Below the pieces are notes generated by a model. That model was given only the letters and a program-made list of their open reading frames with translations, was not told where the DNA came from and made no database searches. From assembly GCA_029962745.1 (NCBI GenBank), contig CM057154.1, positions 27,430,970 through 27,494,969 of the forward strand: 64,000 nt of DNA, read 5' to 3'. The position numbers and the translations under genes are program-made. Positions 46,568 through 56,724 of this stretch are shown in pieces. Position 1 is the first letter of the stretch. Each line of letters starts with the position of its first letter. The stretch is from Echinometra lucunter. Taxonomy: Eukaryota > Echinodermata > Echinoidea > Camarodonta > Echinometridae.

Positions 46568-46617
46568 ATTAAAACGGTCTAGAGGAGACTAGGCCTACTT
46601 GTACAAAGTATGTCAAG

Positions 46618-46741
46618 GGGGGTGTAACATAAAACATACAATCAATCTTACGATTGATATCAATCGTAAGTCTATGGCAAACCATGTACTAAAGAGATAC
46701 AATTGATTGTAAGATTGATTGTATCTCTTTATGTTACACCC
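46618..46741. mobile_element. Foldback MITE, GGGGTGTAACATAAA type
   Basis: The left GGGGTGTAACATAAAACATA arm is mirrored by TATCTCTTTATGTTACACCCC. The inside consists of ATCAATCTTACGATTGATAT-like palindromic pieces. No certain duplication. Confidence 0.75.
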
Positions 46742-47067
46742 CAAAGTCTGATACGAAGTAATAACGGTACAATTGCAATAACAAAAACAACAAACACACA
46801 CACATCTCCCGTATAGACGCAGAATGTGAAATACAATCCCCTTTTTAAAAATTTTATGCAAAGGGTGATTTTCTTTACTCCATCACAATACTAATGAATC
46901 AATTAAATTGCAGCGTCATTAATCATTTTTGTATTATCAAAGAACTTTTTACCAAACAGATCCCTAAACAAAGCATTGAATGAAAGCATAATCCGTGTCA
47001 TGCATAGGGGTCTATGTAGATCTAGCCGGTCTAACGTTAGGCCTACATGTATGAAGCCTGTCGTGTG
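46742..47067. other. Short unassigned stretch
   Basis: No gene or repeat recognised. Confidence 0.5.
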
Positions 47068-47453
47068 ACCTAACTTCGCGCAGGTCCAAAGTTCGAGCAC
47101 AGGGCCATATCTCAAAAACTAGAAAAGATTGTGAAAAATCTGATAGCACCAACGGAAAGAGCAACATAAAATTACCCTGGGTGATAACTTCTCTTCAAAA
47201 TTTGGGAAGGAATTGTGAAATTATTAATGAAAAATCGGCAAATTTTGCATCGTTTTCCGTCCTTTCTGAAAAAAACTGAACCTGCCGACAAGGGTCTAGA
47301 ATTCCTCTTTTCGAGAGATGATGTCATCAAAATTATAAGTAAAATGTGATATCAAAATGATTCTATGGCATTTTGTCTTCCTAATAATGCAATTATCTTA
47401 CCTTTTATGGATCTCTATTTTGTATTATTAACTGGCGTGCGCGAAGTTAGGTC
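47068..47453. mobile_element. Inverted-repeat element, CCTAACTTCGCGCA type
   Basis: GACCTAACTTCGCGCAGG at the left and TGCGCGAAGTTAGGTC at the right are inverted copies. The interior is AT-rich and non-coding. Flanks TCGTGT and TCGTTA may be a decayed duplication. Confidence 0.6.
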
Positions 47454-48257
47454 TCGTTATTTTAACTTTTCCAGGTCCAGAGCGATGCGATATACGACAT
47501 CGAATTTTGCGATCGCGATATGATATGTCGGAAATCCTTCGTAAATTATTGCGCCCATCTTTGGTGTCAATTAAATCAGAATAATTTTTTGGTAAAATTT
47601 TAGAAATTACGAATCGAAAATTGCCTTCAAATAGAAAATTAAAATGTGCGCGAACTATGGTCCCCCCCCCCCCATCATAGCCTACCTAATATTACTATAG
47701 TATTACGGACCACTTAACAGTTTCCCATCCCATACAGAAAAGATTCTCAATAAAATGTCTCGAAATGTTACTGACATATAGAAAAAATACTGCTTAATAA
47801 AGTCCACTGACTTTGAAGTCATTAATCTACGCCAATTTGCAATGGCCGTCAGAGCAAAGCCTTGCATTTTTTTAACAAAAAAAGATGGTGTCTTATTACC
47901 TACCTTACGATATATCGATGAAAATGATTCGAAATTTAGATTAAAAATAAGCCATATTTGAAATCAAATACAATTCTAAATGATGCCGGAGATGTTAATT
48001 ACCAACACTTGCATAGTTTACAGATAAAATACAACTTCAAAAATGTCATTTCAAAGGTATTTTTCCATGGTAGACATTTTTTATCTCCTACTTTCCGTGT
48101 AAAAACTGCACAATTTGGGGACGTGCCTGTACCTGGAGATTGCGTGGTTAAGACACATTTTAGATGCCCAAAGTAGACCCTGGCCTAAGTGTCTTTGAAT
48201 ACCGTTACAAAATCCACATTATCTTTGTTCCAGTTGTTAAGTTGGGGAAATTAAACA
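47454..48257. other. Unassigned stretch
   Basis: A C13 run near 47662. The frame at 47958-48176 (72 codons) is of unknown meaning and has no motif. Confidence 0.35.
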
Positions 48258-48410
48258 GGCAGAACTCTCAATGATCGACTAAAGGAACACAAACGAGCCC
48301 TCAGATTAAACAATCCATCCCATTCAGGTGTAGCTGAACGCCCCTCAGTACAGGACATAACATTTTGATGGGATGATGCTCTTATCATTGACTTTGAGAG
48401 CAACTACTGG

Positions 48411-49337
48411 CAGTGGCGTAGACAGGTTCTTACACCTGGGGGGGGGGTGATTTGCCGTTCACGAGAAATCGAGGATCAATTTCGTATGCAGATACACACA
48501 CACGCACACGCACACACACCCACACCCACACATACACCCGAATGCACAGCACCGGCGTAAATCCACTTTGAGGAGTGGGGGGGGGGGGGTGATCGACTTT
48601 TTTGCTGATTTTTTTTTCTGTCGAACTCACACTTAAGTATAAACACACGCCCTCACCCACCCTCAGCGGCCAAAAATTACCACTTTTCTGGTTTTCCATC
48701 GCATTTTCAAATAGAAATTCTAAAATATGATGAGCGAGCGAAGCGAGCGAGCCAAAAATAAGCGCTTTTCTGGTTTTAAATCGCATTTTCAAATAGAAAT
48801 TCTAACATATAATGGTTGTTTAAAACAGATTATTAAAAATTTTATTAACGATTAATTCAAATATCATTTCTCTCTTAAAAAGTGTGGGGAGGGGGATATT
48901 TGTACACGCCATCCCCCCTCTCAAAAAAGTGGGGGATATATCCCCCCCCCATCCCCCCGGGATTTACGCCAAATTATACGCACCGTGACAAACGAATATA
49001 GAATATGGACTGACACACATTATTGCATATTTGCATCACGCTATTTATCTTTTTAAAAATTTTGTTGTTATACCACTTCAGAAAAACTGTGACAGTGCCG
49101 AAATTACCCAAAAGTAATATAAATAACTACATTGATCAGAATAATGATCGATACAGTTATGATAGTAATCAGTCACATTGACGATGATGATGATGATGAT
49201 GATGATAACTATTACTATTATCATAGGCATAATAATAATAATGATAATAATAATTAGTAATTTACTAATTATTATCATCATCATTGTTATTATTATCATT
49301 ATTATTATCATCATTATTATTATCATTATTATTATTA

Positions 49338-49368
<31 letters not shown>

Positions 49369-49397
49369 CATCATTATTATTATTATTATTATTATTA

Positions 49398-49428
<31 letters not shown>

Positions 49429-49669
49429 CATCATTATTATTATTATTATCATTATTATTATTATTACTGTTGTTATAATGATAATAATTATCATTATCAT
49501 TATTGCTGTTCCTATCATTTCTAAACATGTTAATTCAGTTTAATTGTAAGCAAACATCCTTCCCTAAAACCTTGGGGGATGATTGTACATGTCATCCCCC
49601 ACCTTGTGAGGTGGGGGAATACATACCCCTCATCCCCCCCCCCCCCCCCCCCCGCTGTCTACTCCCCTG
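48411..49669. mobile_element. hAT element inside the Penelope fragment
   Basis: Exact ACTACTGG duplications at 48403-48410 and 49670-49677. Ends CAGTGGCGTAGACAGG and (reverse complement) CAGGGGAGTAGACAGCGGGG. It contains several G/C runs, (CA)n-like repeats, the mirror motif GAGCGAGCGAAGCGAGCGAG near 48731, and a long (ATT)n block. No transposase is seen. Confidence 0.92.
49175..49505. repeat. (ATT/ATC)n microsatellite
   Basis: More than 300 bp of ATT units with interspersed ATC. The isoleucine-, asparagine- and leucine-rich frames of 60-146 codons on both strands are artefacts. Confidence 0.95.
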
Positions 49670-49831
49670 ACTACTGGTCAAGATAGGTGAAAGAGCTAGT
49701 CTATTTGGATAAAGAGGATAAATCCTACATTGAATAGAGACTCTGGATATTCATTGTCACCTATCTTCGGTCCAGTGATCGCAAGACAGCAGCCAGCAAC
49801 TAGAAACAGTGTGACTGATCACTTGGCTTGA

Positions 49832-50590
49832 GAAAGTCCATAGGAGTGGACGAAAGTTTGCCTACAAAACTTAAGGTTGTTTAGGGGGTAATATTTCAAT
49901 TAAACCTGTTTAGGAGGTTTAGTTTTATGAGAAACCGCGCAAAATCCTCGTTAAGAGATGTTTTTTCATCGAAGTAAGAAAACCTGTTTAGGGGGTATTT
50001 TTAAAACCCATGGACACGCATGTGTACACAATACATCTGAGTGCTCCCCCCCCCCCCCGGGGCATTGTTGGTTCCGGCTTTGCATATAGAACAGGGTTCA
50101 TGAATTCTTGCCACATTCATGACATTTTGTTGTGTTGTTTGTTTTTTCCAAGATTATTTTTGTCTTACATTAAAGTTTGTTCTCAGAAGTGAATTTTCTT
50201 GAACAGAGAGATCATCTCGTGTTAAGGATGGCAGTAGAAACATACCCCCCCCCCCCCCTTCTAAAAGGGATGTGACTGGAAAAGGAAAGTGAACAGCATC
50301 TTGAATGATAATAAATGCAACAAATCAGCGTAGTATGGAATGCTTGCAGCAATTAGAAAAATATTCAAGGGCGTGCGTATACATCCTCCTCCTATTCCTC
50401 TCTTATTCATGGTGTGTGTGGGTATGTTGGCAAGTTTTGATCTTATTTTCGAGTGAGACCTGCCAGTAAATTAACAAAATATTGATGATATTATTTCCTT
50501 GTTGGATGATTTTTTTTTTTCGGCAATCCTACCCAGACACACGTGGTCTGGCAACCCTTCCCCCTCCCCTCCCTGATGAAAATGGTGCAG
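49832..50590. other. Unassigned, with C14-C16 runs
   Basis: TGTTTAGGGGGTA-like words recur three times around 49870-50000. No gene. Confidence 0.4.
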
Positions 50591-50599
50591 TGACACCTC

Positions 50600-50740
50600 T
50601 GGAAACTGAGTTGCTTTGAGAAATGGAATGCTATACAATTATTGTGATTATTTATCCAAAGTCCTTTGGAAGCGCATAGAGACGTTATGTGATATGCGCT
50701 ATACAAGAACTTGATATTATTATTATTTTTTTAAATTATT
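50600..50740 (+). repeat. SINE/LINE 3' end with (ATT)n tail
   Basis: GTGATATGCGCTATACAAGA then ACTTGATATTATTATT. GCGCTATA-AA followed by an ATT tail is the common 3' end of tRNA-related SINEs and their partner LINEs in many marine animals. Confidence 0.55.
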
Positions 50741-51389
50741 ATTTAATGATTCCGTATGTGCATGTAATAAAGTTTGAACTATCAGCAATCATGCTTCCTG
50801 AAAGAGGATATTACGAAAGTGGATTATATTTTAGCGCTTTAAATTATCCTCACGAAAAATATAATTATACATGTATGCTGCATGTACTGAACATTGTAAT
50901 TGACATAGCGTGTAGAACGGTATAGGTGGCAAGTGTAAAACAACGACGAAAACAAAACCAAGCTGTGGGGTGGGGGGGGGGGGGGGGCTATCACCAGCAG
51001 AAATGAGAAGTATAATCATTGCTCTTGCTACATGATTCTTCGCATAGAATTGTAAAAATACTGAGAATATGAAACTATGAGATACGACATGAAAAGGAAG
51101 AGGGAAAAAATAAGTTCAACAGTTCAATTATTTTTTGATCATCTCTGGAGAATAACAATATTTTGATTCAAAATACATGATAGTTTTTATCACCTCTGTC
51201 CTAGCCTATAGGTCAAAGAGGAAACATAATATTACACTTAGCGGAATCTAACATTCTGATATTTAAAAAACTCAGTCACTTAATCACTCCGCTATTGTAA
51301 CTCCTTATAGTCAAAAGGCACTATATAGCTGCATAACTAAAACGACAACCAAAACAACAACAGTATAATGATAATGATATTGACAACAA
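50741..51389. other. Unassigned stretch
   Basis: A G15 run near 50971. The frame at 50689-50925 begins in the SINE tail and is not supported. Confidence 0.4.
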
Positions 51390-51418
51390 CAATAATGATG
51401 ATGATGATGATGATGATG

Positions 51419-51479
<61 letters not shown>

Positions 51480-51595
51480 TAATAATAATAATAATGATAA
51501 TAATAATAATGATAATGATAATGACAATAATAACTGAATAATAATGATTATAATAATGATGATGATAAAAATTTATACAAAAATAATAGTAATGA
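51390..51595. repeat. (AAT)n/(ATG)n microsatellite
   Basis: About 200 bp of AAT, ATG and related units. Confidence 0.95.
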
Positions 51596-51679
51596 AGATG
51601 AAACTGTATGATGATTGAAAATTGCAGTGAGTAGGCCTATTGCCAGATCGGAAATTATGGCACATTCATGTTGATTTTT

Positions 51680-52172
51680 ATGTATAAAATGACACCTCTG
51701 ACCTTCAGACCTCGAAATCTAATTAGATCATTGTCCCTCCCTGCATACATGAATCAAGTTTGAAGTTGATCCATCAAATGGTTGTCGATTTTTATGTACA
51801 TAATGACCTCGATGACCTTTGACCTTTGACCTTGTGACCCCAAAATCTAATCAGATCATTGTCCCTTCCATGTGCATACATCACGGAGCCAAGTTTGAAG
51901 CTAATCTGTCAATGGTTCTTAAGTTATCGCGAGAACGAGCCATTTTTATGTGTATTATTACCTCTATGACCTTGACCTTTGACCGTGAGACCCCCAAATC
52001 TATTCAGATCATTGTCCCTCCCATATGCATACACGAGCCAAGTTTGAAGTTGATCCGTCAAACGGTTCTTAAGTTATCGCGAGAACGAAAACGGGACGGA
52101 CGGTATACGGACGGACGGACGACCCGAAAACATAATGCCTCCGGTAACCACCTACGGTGGGCGGAGGGATAA
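51680..52172 (+). repeat. Tandem repeat with TGACCTTTGACCT words, about three units
   Basis: CAGATCATTGTCCCTCCCAT, CAAGTTTGAAGTTGATC and GGTTCTTAAGTTATCGCGAG recur with a period near 150 bp. Units start with clusters of TGACCT. The end, GACGGACGGACGACCCGAAA then a CCTCCGGTAACCACC block, resembles a repeat widespread in marine invertebrates. The 117-codon frame through it is not a gene. Confidence 0.75.
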
Positions 52173-53059
52173 AAAATCTTTCTTACAAATGTTAACTGCA
52201 TTGGAAGAAATGTACAGAAAATACGAATGCATTCATGTGATGATGTGAATACTTACATGATTATATTCGTAATAATCCAAATCGCGTTTAGACATGGATC
52301 TTTTCAGTGTCTCTTCGTCTTGGTACGGTAGCAAAACCAAGTAAATGAATAGAGATCATTAATCCAAGTACACGAAAAATCACGAAAACTCACGTCAACC
52401 TTTACCTCGACAAAAGAAAACAACAACTGCGACAAAATATTCTCATCAGACCCTGTCCGAAAGCAGTAATATCGAGTGAATGAAGAGCTTCACCATCTAT
52501 AATGAACCTAGCTCTTTTGTCAATTAGTACAAGCACTAGCTGGGGGTCTAATTACCAGCTGTCCGGTGCTAAGAGGGCGATTAAAAAATCCCGATAATGG
52601 GCTAACTAAAATATATCGCTAGCTCTAATCCATCGAGGCGTTTTGCTTCAGTGTAGCTGTCCACAATCATTTTGTGCATGCATACATTACGAGGAGAAAC
52701 GTTATACATGGCTATTGCTGTGCTGAATGGCAAAAAATATTGGCATCTTTTGCAAGACCTTGTTTGAGCTGATGATCTAAGAATTAGTGATATCCGGTGG
52801 GATCCGGTGCTGCATTCAAGTAACTCAATTGAATACATTTTCCAAGTTGTTTCGGTCATCATCCTCATCCTCCCCCCCCCCCCCCCCATCCTATGCGTGT
52901 TTTTTTTTTTGGGGGGGGGGAGGGGAGGCATGGAGAACCAATTAAAAACAATAGAGAGGAAGTGTGTCCATAATATTTTGTCTCTAGCAGCAATTTAGAC
53001 CATGATAGAGGTATTTAATTATAATAAACCTATAATTCTCCTCGCCAGAGAATTCACTG
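52173..53059. other. Unassigned stretch
   Basis: C15 and T10-G10 runs around 52872-52920 explain the proline- and glycine-rich frames. No gene. Confidence 0.4.
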
Positions 53060-53455
53060 TCATTCCCGAATCCACCATCACTCTCCTTCTCCTCCATTTC
53101 CCTCTTCTTGGCAGTTTCTTCTTTGTTTCTTCATTCTCTTTTACTTTTTTCCCATTCTCCTTCTTCTCTTCCTCCTCTTCCTCTTCTTCCTCCTTCTTCT
53201 TCTCTTCCTTCTTTTTCTCCTCCTCCTCCGATCCTCCTCCTCCTTCTTTTTCTTCTTTTCCTTTTTCTTCTTTCTTCTTCTTCTTCTTCTTCTTATTCTT
53301 CTTTCTTCGTCTTTCTTCTTCTTTCTTCTTCTTTCTTCTTCTTTCTTCTTCTTCCTCTTCTTCTTTTCTTCTTTTCTTCCCGTCTTCTTTTTTCTTCTTC
53401 ATTTTCTTCCTCTTCTTTTTTTTTCTTCGTTTCTGTTCGTTCCTCCTTTTTTTAC
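53060..53455. repeat. Pyrimidine tract, CTT/CCT units
   Basis: Almost 400 bp of C and T on the plus strand. Serine/phenylalanine and lysine/glutamate frames of up to 177 codons on both strands come from it. Confidence 0.92.
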
Positions 53456-53749
53456 AACAGAATTCTAATGTCTTCTTCATGATCAACTTCCAATCAGTTA
53501 CATTTCACTGTTCCAATAACACTGTCTTGAACTAATAATAACGACTGCATTCGGCAGGCTATAGCTACACAGTGAAAAGCGGAAGTCAATAATCATTATC
53601 ACATGTATTACGAAATCATCACTCCTTGACATACTGCCCTTCATTTCAAGACACGCATTTTTAAAAATATTAATCATGTTAATTAAAAAATATTAATATT
53701 AATGAAAATATTATCAAATTGAAAATGAATTTCTTTTATTGATAGACTA
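53456..53749. other. Unassigned spacer
   Basis: Nothing recognised. Confidence 0.5.
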
Positions 53750-53952
53750 TTTTTTACAACTCTTAAGTTATAGAGGGCTGCAAGCACAGCTTTTCAGCAG
53801 TCCCCTCCATTACCAACCTGTTTTACACTGAACTATTTACATTAACGATTACATTATAAGTTTCATTGTTTTACTTTGTACAATGTATCCTATGTATTCT
53901 GGTTTATATTGCTGGACAGGGAAATAAACGAAATGAAATGAATGAAATGAAA
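53750..53952 (+). repeat. LINE 3' UTR and tail
   Basis: An AT-rich 3' UTR-like stretch ends CTGGACAGGGAAATAAACG followed by AAATGAAATGAATGAAATG units. The minus-strand copy at 10870 ends similarly. No coding part. Confidence 0.5.
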
Positions 53953-54415
53953 AAACAATATGTATCTCAAAGAGCAGATGAGAAATCTTTGATAATCAAG
54001 TAGCTATTGAAAAGATTAATTTTTCAGTCCGTGCAACCGAAGTTCACTATAAAAATGAAAATAAACACCCCGCTATTGGGAATGATTTAACAGAGATCGG
54101 ATTTCAAATGTATAGCGTTATCATTTCTTTTCGTTTTTTTTTTTTCTCTTTTTAGGAATCATGAGAATATCTTTGACGCGGTTGGTCAAAGCTATTGGGC
54201 AAAGGACTTCAATACCCACATGCCAGGCCCACATGCCGTAAAAATATCATTTCCACATTTTATTCCAATAACAGTCAAAACGCCCCTTACCCTTTGCCTT
54301 TGATTATTGTGTGTATATTCATCTGTCAGGTCAATATCTATATCAGCTGAACTGTGACGTAGATCTAGATTTTCGGACTTCTTCCCAAGACTGAGCTGAG
54401 AAATAGAATCATGGT
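53953..54415. other. Unassigned stretch
   Basis: Nothing recognised; a minus-strand frame at 54192-54476 runs into the element that follows. Confidence 0.4.
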
Positions 54416-54417
54416 TA

Positions 54418-56722
54418 GGGGAGACCGGGGCTAAAAGTAACACTTTTGGAAGTTCTAGCCTTGAAATGAAATACATGTAGTTTGTCGATGGGTTTAAATA
54501 CCGATGTTTTATTAATGTTCAAAGTGTATTCTATTATCACACACAATACCATGATTTGTTATCCAGTAGTTCTCAAGAAACAAGGTGAAGAAAAATAAAA
54601 AAAAAATGCCTTGTTACAACTTACCCCACTCTTGGGGCAAGTTGTAACATGGTTAGGGGAAAGTTGTAACACATGTTTAAAGATAAACATCAAGGAAACA
54701 AAACATGATTCTGATTTTGATTGAATGCTCAGAACTGTTTTCCAGAACCTGCTTTATTTTTGCCAATTAGTATTCCAAAGATTAATACTTGTAAATCAGT
54801 GTATATAGAAACTCAAAATGAACATTCACAATGAAAGCTGGTCATTTTTTTTTTCTTCAAACATAATGAAAAAATGGACAGTGCATCTTTGAATGAGTTA
54901 TAGGCTAATAGCTGCATGAATAAAGTTTTTTTTTTTCATATTTGTTTCTGCCTGCCTACTCTTTAATCTAAAACGGACTATAAAGCAGTGGTGCATGTAT
55001 TTTAAGTATGTGGGCTTAACTATTAAGCCAGCAAATGACGTGTAACATGACCCGAAGCAGTCATCATTTTGGGAAAGATCCAAGAAATAGTTTGAGAGGT
55101 AAAAGCTTCCTTAAACTGGTGGCTATTTTGCAGTTAATGATTAAAATAATTGTGTTGATTGATATTACCATTATTTTATTATTGTGATTTAAAACACAGG
55201 TAAAACCACTGGGGCAGGTTGTAGCCAGGGTGACCAGATTTTCGATGCTGAAATACGGGACTTGTTGGACCTTGACTTCAGAGGGCAAGGCACAATAGCG
55301 AAATTGCGAGCGAGCGCAGCGAGCGAGCAAAAAGTTAGAGAATCATCTTTATTGGCGTCTAAAAGTTGACGCTAACAACGGAATCCCATTATGAGAAGGG
55401 TGACTAAATTAGATCGAGGGAGGGGACTTTTGTAGCCTCTTGTAGATGCTAATTTCTGCACCTCTTCCCACGGATGAGGTGTTCTATGTAGATCTTTAAA
55501 ATCCTGTATTCTTTTCAAACGAATGAGGAGGCCTCGTTCGTTGATAGTTATGTAATTTTGTAGATATGAAAACAACACCGGACTCGTATTGCAATTTACG
55601 CCAATATACTGAGTTTTGGTAAGGTTATAAAATATCACTTTCAACATACTTCTTTAAGATTAGTTGACAGAAAATAGGTAGGTCTACTCCTGGGCACTTA
55701 TAGTTCCAAGGTGCACATGCAGATCAAAATTTTCACGGAAGTAGGCCTACATCGACAGGAGGGGGAAAGGGTGCACAAATTCTAGCTGATTACTTCACTT
55801 TTTGTTTTGCCATTCAAAGGGTGGCCTCCTCTTGAAAGAAGAGAAGTTGATAGCTCACAGTGATGTTAGACTTTGGTGGTTTTCAGATATTTCTTCCCAA
55901 CCTTTTCCAATAGAAAAAAAAAATCAAGGATCGCTTTTAAAATTGTTAAATTGTTCTCATAATTGGCGTTGAAGATGTAAAGCCGTTCAAATTCGTCTTG
56001 ATTGAAGTTAATACCCCAGCTCATGAGTCTTTGATTAATGAAGTATAGTACTCTGTGTATTAAAAGCGAGGAGGGGTATTGTTTGTGCGTGTATGCCGTG
56101 AATAATTAAACTTAACGAGCGAGCGAAGCGAGCGAGCAAAAAAATATAAATTTTCTACTTCTGCGTGATCACTTGATGTATATATTATCTATTTTTGGCT
56201 AAATATTCCATTCTTTCAACAGTAAGTTTGAAATACGAGACAAAACGGCGTCCCGGGAGGGTCGTACGGGACGCGGGACAAATGGATCAAATACGGGACT
56301 GTCCCTTAAAATCCGGGACGTCTGGTCACCCTGGTTGTAGCACCCCGTTGCAATGTGCCTCAGTGTGTCAGTGTGTACAATTATCATATTTTTTCAAAAA
56401 CAAAGTCACGTGCCCTCACACTTTAACCTGCAAAAATGTGTTTGAAACAACAACTTTTCGCACCAAACCTGCAATTTCTTATGATTTCAAAACCTCTACC
56501 CACTATGAAAAAAATATTGCAAAATTCAAATTTTACTTTCTAAGCTCAAAAATATAATTTTGAGATAACTTTGCTCTTCTGCATTCATTCTCGGTGATTT
56601 CTTGTGCGAAGTAAGAATGGTCAAGTGTCAACCTATTATAGTTTTAAAGCAGGTTTGGCATCTATGTGGAGTAAAATGCTGTGTTACAACTTACCCGTGT
56701 TACTTTTAGCCCCGGTCTCCCC
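54418..56722. mobile_element. TA-flanked DNA transposon (Tc1/mariner-type targeting)
   Basis: Perfect 26-bp inverted ends beginning GGGGAGACCGGGGCTAAAAG. TA flanks at 54416-54417 and 56723-56724. Without the nested hAT the element is about 1.19 kb. The interior near both ends contains CAAGTTGTAACA and TTAGGGGAAAGTTGTAACAC words that echo the terminus. No DDE transposase frame seen, so it is non-autonomous. Confidence 0.85.
55226..56333. mobile_element. hAT element nested in the TA-flanked element
   Basis: Exact GTTGTAGC duplications at 55218-55225 and 56334-56341. Ends CAGGGTGACCAGA in both orientations, with CGGGAC repeats just inside. It carries GCGAGCGAGCGCAGCGAGCG near 55307 and GAGCGAGCGAAGCGAGCGAG near 56118, close to its two ends and in the same orientation. 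The minus-strand frame at 55372-55647 (91 codons) has no recognised domain. Confidence 0.92.
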
Positions 56723-56724
56723 TA

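Larger units (their letters stand above)
48258..49831 (+). pseudogene. Penelope-like element C-terminus, split by a hAT insertion
   Basis: Before the insertion the frame reads GRTLNDRLKEHKRALRL, then a stop, then WDDALIIDFESNYW. After it, in a shifted frame, come INPTLNRDSGYSLSPIFG and a C-terminus ending TDHLA-stop at 49829-49831. The LxxRLKEH helix, the conserved acidic/aromatic stretch and NPTLNRD-G are the later parts of the GIY-YIG endonuclease of Penelope-like retroelements. The copy carries an in-frame TGA near 48363 and frame changes after the insertion, so it is dead. The left part including reverse transcriptase is not seen. Confidence 0.7.

Noticed and set aside
49078..49543. Isoleucine-, asparagine- and leucine-rich frames up to 146 codons
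   Set aside because: Artefacts of the (ATT)n microsatellite; several frames are open at once on both strands.
51819..52172. A 117-codon frame
   Set aside because: It lies in a tandem repeat of about 150 bp, so the apparent internal protein repeat is a repeat artefact.
53002..53535. A 177-codon plus-strand frame and 155-codon minus-strand frame
   Set aside because: Both are translations of a pyrimidine/purine simple tract and are almost only Ser/Phe or Lys/Glu.
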